DNA from: AWTP1-18 sp036504515 | Lineage (GTDB): Bacteria > Pseudomonadota > Gammaproteobacteria > Burkholderiales > Rhodocyclaceae | Direction: 5' to 3' | Length of the DNA: 64,000 nucleotides | Assembly (NCBI GenBank): GCA_036504515.1 | Contig: DASXVA010000009.1 | Coordinates: forward strand, 310,001 to 374,000 | Shown: positions 23,320-31,753 of the stretch, piece after piece | How the letters are laid out: each line of letters starts with the position of its first letter | Position numbering within the stretch: the first letter of the stretch is position 1 | Program-made: the position numbers and the translations under genes | Notes under the pieces: generated by a model | What the model was told of the DNA's origin: nothing | Databases searched by the model: none | Seen by the model: only the letters and a program-made list of their open reading frames with translations

Positions 23320-24174
23320 ATGTTGCAAAAAAGCTGTCTCGACGATGTTTCGCTCTTGTCCTTGTTAAGGGATGACGTCCCTCTCGGTGACTTGACCACC
23401 CATAGTCTTGGTATTGATGCGGTGAAGGGGAGGGCTGTATTTTTTGCCCGTCAGCCCATGCGGGTGTGCGGTAGTGAAGAGGCGGTTCGTCTGTTTGAGC
23501 TTGCCGGTGCTGAAGCAGAGGTGCATCGGTGTAGTGGCACCTTCGCGACGGAGGGAACGGAATTGCTCCGAGCCGAAGGCTCCGCTGCGGCTCTGCATTT
23601 GGCCTGGAAAACGGCACAAACCTTGATGGAATATGTGTCGGGGATTGCTTCCACCGCCGCTGCCATTGTTGGCGCTTTGCATGAAGCCGGTTATTCGGTG
23701 CCGGTGGCCTGTACCCGCAAAAACTTTCCCGGAACCAAGGCTTTGGCTGTCAAGGCGGTACTGAGCGGTGGTGCCGTGATGCATCGCCTTGGTTTGTCTG
23801 AAACCTTGCTGGTTTTTCCCGAGCACAGGGTATTCCTTCCTGCAGAAGCTGCTGCCCAACGCATTTCTGCTTTGCGGGAAAGTTGTCCCGAAAAGAAGTT
23901 GGTGGCGGAGGCGGCAACGGTGGCTGAGGCGGTTTTCCTTGCGCGCTGCGGGGTGGAGGTTCTTCAGTTGGAAAAGTTTACCCCGGAGCGGGTGGACGAG
24001 TGTCGGTCTGTGCTGGAGGCGGAGGGGCTGGCGCCTTTGCTGGCGGCGGCGGGTGGGGTCAATTTGGGAAATGCTGTGGCCTATGCCCAGGCTGGTGCTC
24101 GTTTATTGGTGACTTCAGCGCCGTATTTTTCGCGTCCGGCAGATGTGAAGGTCCAGATTTCCATGCCTCATTGA
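23320..24174 (+). CDS. modD: ModD, molybdenum-locus protein related to quinolinate phosphoribosyltransferase
   Basis: A 284-residue protein resembling nicotinate-nucleotide pyrophosphorylase (NadC): DVPLGDLTTHSLGI near the start, AVACTRKNFPGTKALAVKAV in the middle (the phosphoribosyl-binding Lys/Arg region) and AAGGVNLGNAVAYAQAGARLLVTSAP late. ModD homologues occur in molybdenum transport loci of phototrophs and diazotrophs; their reaction is not firmly known to me. The ATG at 23320 follows AGAGGGG by a short gap; an in-frame start at 23302 adds six residues. It is followed by an intrinsic terminator and reads alone, divergent from receptor 2. Confidence 0.85.
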   Translation: MLQKSCLDDVSLLSLLRDDVPLGDLTTHSLGIDAVKGRAVFFARQPMRVCGSEEAVRLFELAGAEAEVHRCSGTFATEGTELLRAEGSAAALHLAWKTAQTLMEYVSGIASTAAAIVGALHEAGYSVPVACTRKNFPGTKALAVKAVLSGGAVMHRLGLSETLLVFPEHRVFLPAEAAAQRISALRESCPEKKLVAEAATVAEAVFLARCGVEVLQLEKFTPERVDECRSVLEAEGLAPLLAAAGGVNLGNAVAYAQAGARLLVTSAPYFSRPADVKVQISMPH

Positions 24175-24182
24175 GGTGCGTT

Positions 24183-24203
24183 ATCCCCGTTTCGGGGATT
24201 TTT
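24183..24203 (+). terminator. Intrinsic terminator of modD
   Basis: A 7-bp stem ATCCCCG / CGGGGAT with a TTT loop, nine bases after the modD stop, followed by a T run. Confidence 0.75.
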
Positions 24204-24227
24204 CATTATGTACTAATCAATATAAAG
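24204..24227. promoter_or_regulatory. ModE-like operator D between two terminator hairpins
   Basis: Begins CATTATGTACT and continues AATCAATATAAAG, keeping the left half and TATA of the right half. It lies between convergent modD and modG, where no gene start is visible, so its purpose is unclear; it may control a small or antisense RNA. Confidence 0.4.
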
Positions 24228-24252
24228 GGCCGGATGGTCACCCATCCGGCCC
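24227..24252. terminator. Terminator hairpin between modG and modD
   Basis: An 11-bp GC-rich stem (24227-24237 with 24242-24252) with a four-base loop. CTTTTC follows on the plus strand; on the minus strand, after modG, it is followed by CTTTATATT. It could end transcripts from both sides. Confidence 0.6.
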
Positions 24253-24280
24253 TTTTCAACGCGCAATTCTTTTTGAATGT

Positions 24281-24709
24281 TTAGGCGTTCACGCCGAGGA
24301 TGACGGCAGAGGCTTTGAAAACGGCAGAGGCGCTTGCGCCTTCTTTCAGGCCCAGTTCCACGACGGCATCGTGGGTGATGGTGGCGTGAACGACGGCGCC
24401 ACCGGTGAGGGTGATGGCGACTTCGGCGCTGACGGGGCCGTTTGTGATGTTCTTGATGATGCCGGGCAGGCAGTTACGGGCGGACAGTTTGACGCCGCTA
24501 CCTTCAGCCAGAACCAGTACAGAAGAGGCTTTCACCAGGGCAGTCACTTCTTTTCCGGCGGTAAGGCCCAGGGTCTTGACGCTTTCATTGGTGACGATGG
24601 CCACCAGCTTGTCGCTGCCGCCAATGGTCAGGTCGACTTCGGAATTGACGGCACCGGGTTTGATGATGTCGATCTTTCCCTTGAACGCATTGCGGGCGCT
24701 GATTTTCAT
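24281..24709 (-). CDS. modG: ModG, tandem Mop-domain molybdate-binding protein
   Basis: A 142-residue protein made of two Mop domains, one starting MKISARNAFKGKI, the second at about residue 75 (KLSARNCLPGIIKN). Each has the SARN motif and a late KASSV or KASAV segment that forms the oxyanion sites between subunits. ModG-type proteins store molybdate in the cytoplasm of nitrogen fixers such as Azotobacter. The ATG at 24709 was chosen because a GGAG site lies nine bases upstream and the Mop fold begins there; the longer ORF start at 24763 has no family match. It is divergent from modE, whose ModE-like site is 137 bases upstream. Confidence 0.92.
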   Translation of the reverse strand: MKISARNAFKGKIDIIKPGAVNSEVDLTIGGSDKLVAIVTNESVKTLGLTAGKEVTALVKASSVLVLAEGSGVKLSARNCLPGIIKNITNGPVSAEVAITLTGGAVVHATITHDAVVELGLKEGASASAVFKASAVILGVNA

Positions 24710-24845
24710 TTTGTGACTCTCCAGTGAGTAATGAGGGGCGATGTTTCTACGGGATCCGTGCACTTTAGGGCTGGTTGATGTTCATGTCCAACCCCGGAGC
24801 TAGAAATTTTTGTGGCCCAAGATTTGCTGTTGCTGTGGCAACATA

Positions 24846-24869
24846 CGTTATGTACTGATTTATATAGGT
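24846..24869. promoter_or_regulatory. ModE-like operator E over the modE ribosome site
   Basis: Begins CGTTATGTACT and ends TTATATAGG. The final AGG forms part of the modE ribosome-binding site, with the ATG at 24875. Binding here would make modE autoregulated and could also act on divergent modG. Confidence 0.6.
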
Positions 24870-24874
24870 GATCT

Positions 24875-25702
24875 ATGGCAGCGCGTCGTCCCATTCAACA
24901 CAAACTTGTCGGAAAGCTTACCGTCGATACCGAATTCGGTTCTTTTCTCGGCGATACCCGCATCAAGTTGCTGGAGTCCATTGATCGTTACGGTTCCATC
25001 ACCAAAGCCGCCAAGGCCGTGCCGCTTTCCTACAAGGCCGCCTGGGATGCGGTGGATGCCATGAACAATCTGGCGGAAGAAGCCCTAGTGGAGCGTTCAG
25101 TAGGGGGCAAGCACGGCGGCGGTACCAATCTGACGGAATACGGTAAGCGCTTGGTGGCCATGTACCGGGCCGTTGAACAGGAATATCAGGAGTCCCTCAA
25201 TCGCCTTGCCCAGCGCATGGGTGAAGACGGCACTGGCGACATTCGCCAGTTTCAAGCCATGTTGCGCCGCATGTCCATGAAGACCAGTGCCCGCAATCAG
25301 TTTGTCGGTACGGTTTCCTCTCTAAGGGAAGGAGAGGTGAGTTTTGAAGTGGGCATCCGTCTGGATGAGACCACCGAGATCATCGCCATCATTACCCGGG
25401 AGAGCGCTGAAACCCTGGAGCTGACCATCGGTTCCGAGGTGTATGCCTTCGTCAAGGCCTCCTCCGTCATTCTGTTGACCGAACCCAATGCCCGCACAAC
25501 AGCTCGTAATCATCTGTGGGGTGAAATTTCCCGGGTGCATGAAGGTCCGGTGAATTCCGAAGTGATCATTGCCTTGCCCGGCGGGCGCAACGTTACCGCC
25601 ATCGTGACCCATGACAGTGTGGATAACTTGGCCCTGGACGTTGGGACGCCGGCTTGTGCCGTGTTCAAGGCATCGAATGTGATTCTTGCCGTTTTCAATT
25701 GA
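24875..25702 (+). CDS. modE: ModE, molybdate-responsive transcription regulator
   Basis: A 275-residue regulator: an N-terminal winged helix of the LysR type (about residues 20-100; SIDRYGSITKAAKAVPLSYKAAW in shorter form is the recognition region) and two C-terminal Mop domains (about 135-205 and 206-275, each with TSARN or TTARN). When molybdate binds, ModE represses molybdate-uptake genes and activates some Mo enzymes. The position heading modABC is usual. A palindromic site overlaps its own ribosome site. It is the expected binder of the six ModE-like sites listed here. Confidence 0.93.
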   Translation: MAARRPIQHKLVGKLTVDTEFGSFLGDTRIKLLESIDRYGSITKAAKAVPLSYKAAWDAVDAMNNLAEEALVERSVGGKHGGGTNLTEYGKRLVAMYRAVEQEYQESLNRLAQRMGEDGTGDIRQFQAMLRRMSMKTSARNQFVGTVSSLREGEVSFEVGIRLDETTEIIAIITRESAETLELTIGSEVYAFVKASSVILLTEPNARTTARNHLWGEISRVHEGPVNSEVIIALPGGRNVTAIVTHDSVDNLALDVGTPACAVFKASNVILAVFN

Positions 25703-25739
25703 TTTTTTCGCCAAGCCGTTCCCTTAAAAGGAGATTCAA

Positions 25740-26519
25740 ATGAAGCGTTCATTCCTCTTGTCACGCCTGTTGTCCCGGGGCCTGCTGCTCGGTCTGCTGG
25801 TCGGTTCTGCTGTGGCCCAGGCCGACGAGGTTTCCGTCGCCGTAGCCGCCAACTTCACCGAACCGGCTAAAAAGATTGCCGCCGAATTCGAGAAGACCAC
25901 CGGCCACAAGGTCAGCCTGTCTTTCGGTTCCACAGGGAATTTCTATTCCCAGATCAAGGCCGGTGCGCCCTTTGAAGTGTTGGTGGCCGCCGATGATGAA
26001 ACCCCGATCAAGTTGGAAAATGAAGGCGGCGCCGTCAAGGGCAGTCACTTCACCTACGCCATCGGCAAGCTGGTGCTCTGGTCCGCCAAGCCAGCGGTTG
26101 TGGACGACAAGGGCGAAGTCTTGGCGAAGGGTGGTTTTGACCATATCTCCGTCGCCAATCCCAAGCTCGCTCCCTACGGTGCTGCCGGTATTGAAACGCT
26201 GAAGGCTCTGGGTGTTTACGATGCCCTATCGCCCAAGATCGTGCAGGCCCAGAACATTGCTCAGGCTTACCAATTTGTTTCTACCGGTAATGCCTTGCTG
26301 GGTTTTGTCGCCCTGTCTCAAGTGATCGGCGAAGACGGCAAGGTGAAGAGTGGTTCTATCTGGATCGTGCCCGAAAAGCTCTACACCCAGATTCGCCAGG
26401 ATGCCGTGCTGCTGGAAAAGGGCAAGGACAAGGCTGCTGCAGTGGCATGGCTGAAGTATCTGAAGTCGCCTTTTGCCAGCAAAGTCATCGCCTCCTACGG
26501 TTACGCCCAAGGAAAATAA
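25740..26519 (+). CDS. modA: ModA, molybdate-binding periplasmic protein
   Basis: A 259-residue protein with a signal peptide ending near AQA (residue 29), then VSVAVAANFTEPAKKIAAEF, LSFGSTGNFYSQI and APFEVLVAADDETP, all typical of ModA. It delivers molybdate to ModBC. An AAAAGGAG site stands six bases before the ATG. It follows modE by 37 bases in the same operon. Confidence 0.94.
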   Translation: MKRSFLLSRLLSRGLLLGLLVGSAVAQADEVSVAVAANFTEPAKKIAAEFEKTTGHKVSLSFGSTGNFYSQIKAGAPFEVLVAADDETPIKLENEGGAVKGSHFTYAIGKLVLWSAKPAVVDDKGEVLAKGGFDHISVANPKLAPYGAAGIETLKALGVYDALSPKIVQAQNIAQAYQFVSTGNALLGFVALSQVIGEDGKVKSGSIWIVPEKLYTQIRQDAVLLEKGKDKAAAVAWLKYLKSPFASKVIASYGYAQGK

Positions 26520-27209
26520 TTGCCAATTCTTAGTCCCGATGACTGGTCAGCCATACGGCTGACCCTGGTTCTCGCCAGCCTCACCACGGCCTTGCTGCTG
26601 CTGATCGGCACGCCCATCGCCTGGTGGCTGGCCAGGAGTAGTTCTTTTCTGAAGCGCCCCATTAGCGCTGTGGTGACGTTGCCCATGGTCTTGCCACCAA
26701 CGGTGTTGGGGTTTTATCTGCTGGTATTGATGGGGCCGGAAGGTCTTGTCGGGCGGATGACCCAATCCCTGGGCTTGGGCTTGTTGCCCTTTACTTTTAC
26801 TGGTCTGGTGGTGGCATCAATTTTCTATTCCTTGCCTTTCGCTGTGCAGCCTTTGCAACAGGCCTTTGAAGGCATCGGCGAGAGACCGCTGGAAGTGGCG
26901 GCCACTCTCCGGGCTTCGCCCCTGGATACTTTTTTCAGTGTCGTCCTGCCCTTGGCTCGTCCGGGTTTCATTACCGCTGCGGTGATGAGCTTTGCCCACA
27001 CCATCGGCGAGTTTGGCGTGGTGTTGATGATCGGCGGCAACATCCCTGACAAGACCCGGGTGATCTCGGTGCAGATCTACGACCACGTTGAGGCCCTTGA
27101 GTTTGCCCAGGGCCATTGGTTGGCGGGGGGCTTGTTGGTGTTCAGTTTCTGCGTACTGCTGGTGCTGTATCGGTTCAATCCTGTTGTCCGGCAGGAAAGA
27201 GTGTCATGA
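26520..27209 (+). CDS. modB: ModB, molybdate ABC permease
   Basis: A 229-residue permease with five to six transmembrane segments and the cytoplasmic EAA-type loop (EGIGERPLEVAATLRASPLD). A TTG start directly after the modA stop is used because no in-frame ATG is near; AAGGA lies nearby upstream. The stop overlaps modC (ATGA). Confidence 0.93.
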   Translation: MPILSPDDWSAIRLTLVLASLTTALLLLIGTPIAWWLARSSSFLKRPISAVVTLPMVLPPTVLGFYLLVLMGPEGLVGRMTQSLGLGLLPFTFTGLVVASIFYSLPFAVQPLQQAFEGIGERPLEVAATLRASPLDTFFSVVLPLARPGFITAAVMSFAHTIGEFGVVLMIGGNIPDKTRVISVQIYDHVEALEFAQGHWLAGGLLVFSFCVLLVLYRFNPVVRQERVS

Positions 27210-28285
27210 GTATCGAAGCCCGTTTTGATTTGTCCTACCCCGATTTTTCCTTGCAGGCCGACCTGACCTTGCCGGGCCGGGGCGTGACTGCCTTTTTCGG
27301 TCCTTCAGGATCTGGCAAAACCAGCCTGCTGCGCTGTATCGCCGGCTTGGAAAAGGTGCCGGGCGGACGCTTGGTGGTGAATGATGAAGTCTGGCAGGAC
27401 GGCGATTTCATTCTGCCCGTCCATCGTCGCGCTTTGGGTTACGTGTTTCAGGAAGCCAGCCTTTTCCCTCATTTGTCTGTCCAGGGCAATCTCGATTTTG
27501 GTGCCAAGCGCAGCCAGTCAGCCGGGCATTCTGCGGTGGATCGGCAAGGCATTCTTGAGTTGCTCGGCATTACTCATCTGCTGCAACGCCGTGCTGATCA
27601 TCTGTCCGGCGGCGAGCGGCAGCGGGTCGCCATTGCCCGGGCCTTGCTCACGGCGCCGAAACTGTTGCTGATGGATGAGCCCCTGGCGGCCCTGGATACC
27701 CAGCGCAAGCGGGAAATTCTGCCCTATCTGGAACGGCTCCACGACGCGCTCTCCATTCCCATTCTTTACGTCAGTCACGCACCGGACGAGGTGGCCCGGC
27801 TGGCGGATCACCTCGTTTTGTTGGAGCAGGGCCAGGTGCTGGTCAGTGGTCCCCTGGCGGAAACCATGGCCCGGCTTGATCTGCCCACGGCTGCCGACGA
27901 AGAAGCCGCCGTGGTGATCGAAGTCGTGGTCGGTGCCCGGGACGAGCGCTATCACCTGACCCGCCTGGATTTTCCTGGGGGCGAAATCTGGGTGACGCGC
28001 CAGGATTTGCCCGTGGGTCAGCGTACCCGGGTGCGCATTCTGGCGCTGGACGTGAGCATTGCCCTTGAAGGCGGTAACGAAAGCAGCATTCTCAATCGAC
28101 TGCCCGCCGTGGTGACGCAACTGGCGGCTACCGATAATCCCGCCCAATTGATGGTTCGTCTCGGTGTTGGCACTACGCCCACACCCTTGCTGGCGCGAAT
28201 CACCTGCCGTTCCCGGGATCAGCTCGGTCTCGTAGAGGGCATGAAGGTCTGGGTCCAGATCAAATCGGTGGCTTTGCTGGCGTGA
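27206..28285 (+). CDS. modC: ModC, molybdate ABC ATPase with C-terminal Mop domain
   Basis: A 359-residue ATPase: Walker A GPSGSGKT, signature LSGGERQR, Walker B LLLMDEP, and a C-terminal molybdate-binding TOBE/Mop domain (about 290-359). The ATG overlaps the modB stop, and its own stop overlaps the next gene, implying coupled translation. An ORF start 30 codons upstream lies inside modB and was rejected. Confidence 0.94.
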   Translation: MSIEARFDLSYPDFSLQADLTLPGRGVTAFFGPSGSGKTSLLRCIAGLEKVPGGRLVVNDEVWQDGDFILPVHRRALGYVFQEASLFPHLSVQGNLDFGAKRSQSAGHSAVDRQGILELLGITHLLQRRADHLSGGERQRVAIARALLTAPKLLLMDEPLAALDTQRKREILPYLERLHDALSIPILYVSHAPDEVARLADHLVLLEQGQVLVSGPLAETMARLDLPTAADEEAAVVIEVVVGARDERYHLTRLDFPGGEIWVTRQDLPVGQRTRVRILALDVSIALEGGNESSILNRLPAVVTQLAATDNPAQLMVRLGVGTTPTPLLARITCRSRDQLGLVEGMKVWVQIKSVALLA

Positions 28286-28980
28286 CGACGGCGAGCCATC
28301 GGGCGTGGCAGGATTTTCTTGCCGCCGGGCAAACCCAGCGCAACGTGCTGGGCGATTTTCCCGAGTGGCACAAGGGCCGTTCCCGTTACGCGGTCTGGGC
28401 GCTTGCTCTTGATGATGATCGTTTGCGCCGTCGCCTGGATGAGGCCCGGGTTTGTCTCGCGCCGTACCTGCTGGCGGACTACCAGCGACAGCCTCACATC
28501 ACCTTGCATGTCTGCGGCTTTCCGGCGGCCGTTCACCGTCATGATGATGATTTTGTTTTCGCTCAGTTGCAGCAGCAGTTCAATGCCCTGCACGGTCTTG
28601 TTGAAGCCCCGTTCGAATTGTCGATAGGCGGCTTGGGTAGTTTCACGACAGCCCCCTATCTGACCGTCAACGATGCCTCCGGTGTTCTTGGGCGTTTGCG
28701 TCAAGCCCTGGCCTGTGGCGGGAATGAGTGGCGCGAAGCCGATTATGTTCCCCATGTCACGGTCGGGCTCTATAACGGCGCGTATCCGGTTGAAGAGCTC
28801 TGTCGGCGGATGGCCGCCCTGGCCACGCCAGAGCCCCTGAACCTTTCCTTCCGCCGGATTGCCCTGATGACCTACGCCAGCGAAGAAATCGGTGGCGCCC
28901 TCGAAACCGTGTGCGAATACGATCTGGCAGACAATTTGCTGCTCCCGGGTAGTCTCTTCAACTTGTACGGCTCATTATGA
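28282..28980 (+). CDS. 2H phosphoesterase superfamily protein (2'-5' RNA ligase-like)
   Basis: A 232-residue protein with two H-x-T/S motifs, PHITLHV at about 73 and PHVTVGLY at about 157, the hallmark of 2H phosphoesterases. These hydrolyse or form 2'-5' or cyclic phosphate bonds on RNA or nucleotides. It starts with GTG overlapping the modC stop and ends overlapping the NifX-like gene, so it is translationally coupled between a molybdate ATPase and a cofactor-binding protein. The reason for this coupling is not evident. Confidence 0.8.
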   Translation: MTTASHRAWQDFLAAGQTQRNVLGDFPEWHKGRSRYAVWALALDDDRLRRRLDEARVCLAPYLLADYQRQPHITLHVCGFPAAVHRHDDDFVFAQLQQQFNALHGLVEAPFELSIGGLGSFTTAPYLTVNDASGVLGRLRQALACGGNEWREADYVPHVTVGLYNGAYPVEELCRRMAALATPEPLNLSFRRIALMTYASEEIGGALETVCEYDLADNLLLPGSLFNLYGSL

Positions 28981-29351
28981 AAATTGCCATTGCCTCCAAG
29001 GACTTCGCCACGGTTTCCAGTCACGCCGGCCAAACCAAGCACTGGCTGGTTTACGACAGTGAGGTTCCCGGCGAGCCTCAGCGCATCACCCTGGAAAAAG
29101 AACAGCTCATCCATTATTTCCAGGATGACGGCCCCCATCCTCTGGATGGGGTCGAAGTGGTGATTGCCGCCAGTGCCGGTGACGGTTTTATCCGCCACAT
29201 GGAAAAGCGCGGTGCAGAGGTTTTATTGACCGGCGAACCCGACGCCGCCAAGGCCTTGGCCGCCGTGCTGGCGGGGGAAGTTTTGCCGGATCAGCGCTTT
29301 GATCCCACCCGGGTTTTGTGCAAGGTCCGGGACTTGTTCTCCCGACATTGA
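28977..29351 (+). CDS. NifX/NifB-C-terminal-like FeMo-cofactor binding protein
   Basis: A 124-residue protein of the dinitrogenase iron-molybdenum cofactor family: MKIAIASKDFATVSSHAGQ at the start, HPLDGVEVVIAASAGDGF in the middle. NifX, NafY and VnfX-type domains bind FeMo-co or its precursor NifB-co. It is the last gene of the modEABC run. A role in handing molybdenum or a precursor to the nitrogenase pathway fits both family and position. It is short, a single domain without the NafY extension. Confidence 0.85.
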   Translation: MKIAIASKDFATVSSHAGQTKHWLVYDSEVPGEPQRITLEKEQLIHYFQDDGPHPLDGVEVVIAASAGDGFIRHMEKRGAEVLLTGEPDAAKALAAVLAGEVLPDQRFDPTRVLCKVRDLFSRH

Positions 29352-29422
29352 AGCGTTAGGTTGTTGGCGTTGCGCCATTAATAGTAATTTCGGAAAATCA
29401 GAAATCATGAAGCCCGGAAATT

Positions 29423-29451
29423 CATGGTTTGGGATTTTTATCCCATAACCA
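29423..29451. terminator. Hairpin between convergent NifX-like and NosR-like genes
   Basis: A near-perfect inverted repeat, ATGGTT-TGGGAT with ATCCCA-TAACCAT around a short T-rich loop. No T run follows; it probably marks the shared transcript end. The rest of the 29352-29513 gap holds nothing else visible. Confidence 0.5.
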
Positions 29452-29513
29452 TGCGCTATTGATTCGGTGATGTCGTTGGTCGTGTCTCTGTATATTTGGA
29501 AAATCAAAAAACA

Positions 29514-31604
29514 CTAGCCTTTGGCCTTCTCCCGTTTATCCGCCAGGATCAGCGGCGCGCAGCGGTTTCGGTCGTGGTAAATGCCGACGCAGTCCAGGCA
29601 CTGGAAGCAGCGGTCGTAGTCGATGGCGCCGTCGCGATGAATGGCGTCGTAGTGGCAGCGGTGGCGGCAGGTCTGGCAGGGCTGGCCGCATTCGGCCCGG
29701 CGCGGTAGCCAGCTCCAGCGCCGCAGCTTGCCGCCCAGGGTGATGGCGGCGCCCAGGGGGCAAAGGAAGCGGCAGAAGAATTTGTAGTAGAGCCCGCCTA
29801 ACAACAGCAAACCAAGCGCATACAGCACGAAGGGCCAACTACGGTCGAAGCCCACGGTGATGGCGGTCTTGAAAGGTTCCACCTCCACACCTTTTTCCGC
29901 CAGGGTCGGGGCGAGGGCGGCGGCGGATACCAATATTGCCAACAGGCCGTAGCGGCCTCGTTCCAACCACTTTTCGAGTCGAGGCGGTAGTTGTCGGTAA
30001 CGACGCATGCCCAGTGGACGAGTGATCCGGGCGGCGACCACAGCGACGAATTCCTGCAAGGCACCAAAGGGGCACAGCCAACCGCAGAAGGTACCCCGGC
30101 CCCAAACGATGAAGCTGACCAGGGTGAAGGCGATCAACAGCAGGGACACCGGGTCGTAGAGAAAGCTGGACAGCCCCTGGCCCGCCGCCAGAGATTTGAC
30201 CGCGCCGGTGATCTGCACGATGGAAAGCTGGCCTTGCGCATACCAGCCGATGTAACCCAGGGTGAAGGCCAGAAAACCGAGACGGAAAGCCTGCTGGCGA
30301 CGTGGCTCCAAGGTCATCCAGCGGGGCCGGGCCAGCACGATGGACAGCAGAAGCAGTGCGGTGCCGATGATCGCCAGGTCGGGAATGCGGTCTTTCCAGG
30401 CCAGCAGCCATTCGGGCAGAGGCCGCGGCGGGCGGTCGAAGTAGCGGTCCGGTGCTTCGTAATCCAGGCTCACGGTTTTGTGGGTGATCACCGGCAGGAT
30501 CAGCCCCTTGGCCCGGGCAATGTCCAGGCTCACGTTGACGGGGCGCACCGGATCGAGGCCCGCCAGGGGCGGCGCCTTAACCACCATCATGGTGTTGAAG
30601 GCCGGCGCACCGGGGGGAGGGCGCAAGTCGGCGGGATCAAGGTCTGCGTCCCGCAATTCCATCGGGGCGCTGTCCTGGCTCACGGTCAGGCGCTGGGGAG
30701 CCGTGCCGCGCACGAAGTCAGCGTCGGTCAGGGCGTAGCGCCCGGCGGTGGCGATCCAGTAGGCGTGCTGGCCGGGGTCCAGGCGGCGCATCAGGGCGGC
30801 GTAGCCCCCATCCCCCAGCAGGGCGCGGCCCAGGGTGGGAGCGCTGACGTAGGCCACGTAGACGTCCACGAAATCTTCCTCCGGCGCGGCGGTGGCGCGG
30901 TCGTCCAGGCCTGCTCCTTCGCTACCGACGAACAGGGCCTCGATCTCGCGGTTGCGCCAGCGCTTGTGCACGATGTCGCCGTCGGCCAGCAGGCGGGCGA
31001 AATCCTTGGCTTCGTAGAAATCGGCCTTTACCCGGGCCGGCGGGCCCCGGTCCGCCGCCGCGGCAAAGCCCAACCGGGCCTGGGCCACGGCCAGGGCGGC
31101 GGTGAGCACGGTCTGGTTCACGATGCGGATCGATGCCGTAGCTTTGGCCACGCCGTCCAGCACCACGCGGTTTGCGCCGATGCCGCTACGGTTGTTGCCG
31201 TAGGCGCTGGCGATGGTGATTTCTTGTTTGAGGTGATGGCCCTTGTACTGGGTGACAAAGGTCTGGAGCGGCGCCGGGCCGAGGCCGCCGAGGAACACCG
31301 GTTCGTGCTGGCGCAGCACTTCCACGTCCATGAAGGCGCCCTTGGCGTCGAGGGCGATCAGCAGGTTGAAAGGGGTACCCTCAAAGCCGGGAATGGGGGC
31401 CAGATCAATGGACTCGAAGACGTAGCCCACAGGGCCGCCTTCCGGGGTGAGTTCGCTGGTGATGGGCCAGGCGGCCACGTCCCGCAGCTTGTCGCCCACA
31501 TGCAGAGGCGGGGGAAAGCGCCGGGAAAGGTCATCCCGGTTCAACTCGCCAGCGGCGGTAAGGAGGGGCAGGCAAAGCAGCAACAGGGCTAGGCGCAGGG
31601 CCAT
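29514..31604 (-). CDS. NosR/NirI-family flavo-iron-sulfur membrane protein
   Basis: A 696-residue protein: signal peptide, a periplasmic FMN-binding-like domain (about 80-200), several transmembrane helices (from about 395), then GWLCPFGALQE and CRFLCPLGAA, and a C-terminal ferredoxin-like cysteine set. NosR proteins pass electrons from the quinol pool toward nitrous oxide reductase maturation; some relatives serve other systems. No nos or nir genes are in the window. The FMN attachment motif (SGAT) is not intact: DGVAKATASI stands in its place. The ATG at 31604 was chosen because the signal peptide begins there. The ribosome site is weak. Confidence 0.8.
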   Translation of the reverse strand: MALRLALLLLCLPLLTAAGELNRDDLSRRFPPPLHVGDKLRDVAAWPITSELTPEGGPVGYVFESIDLAPIPGFEGTPFNLLIALDAKGAFMDVEVLRQHEPVFLGGLGPAPLQTFVTQYKGHHLKQEITIASAYGNNRSGIGANRVVLDGVAKATASIRIVNQTVLTAALAVAQARLGFAAAADRGPPARVKADFYEAKDFARLLADGDIVHKRWRNREIEALFVGSEGAGLDDRATAAPEEDFVDVYVAYVSAPTLGRALLGDGGYAALMRRLDPGQHAYWIATAGRYALTDADFVRGTAPQRLTVSQDSAPMELRDADLDPADLRPPPGAPAFNTMMVVKAPPLAGLDPVRPVNVSLDIARAKGLILPVITHKTVSLDYEAPDRYFDRPPRPLPEWLLAWKDRIPDLAIIGTALLLLSIVLARPRWMTLEPRRQQAFRLGFLAFTLGYIGWYAQGQLSIVQITGAVKSLAAGQGLSSFLYDPVSLLLIAFTLVSFIVWGRGTFCGWLCPFGALQEFVAVVAARITRPLGMRRYRQLPPRLEKWLERGRYGLLAILVSAAALAPTLAEKGVEVEPFKTAITVGFDRSWPFVLYALGLLLLGGLYYKFFCRFLCPLGAAITLGGKLRRWSWLPRRAECGQPCQTCRHRCHYDAIHRDGAIDYDRCFQCLDCVGIYHDRNRCAPLILADKREKAKG

Positions 31605-31753
31605 GGCGGAGTCTTTCGTGGCAGGGTAGATGACACTGCGCCCCGGTTCCCGGAGCGGCGTCGTCACTCAGCCTAACCCGTTTGACTCCTGCGGGAACAA
31701 GTCCCCACAACGTCGGGAAGAATTCCCGATCGTCGCGGGGAATCAGAAGACCC

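Noticed and set aside
24710..24845. Search for a Moco riboswitch upstream of modG, modE or modA
   Set aside because: No conserved multi-helix RNA was seen; gaps are short and hold ModE-like palindromes instead.
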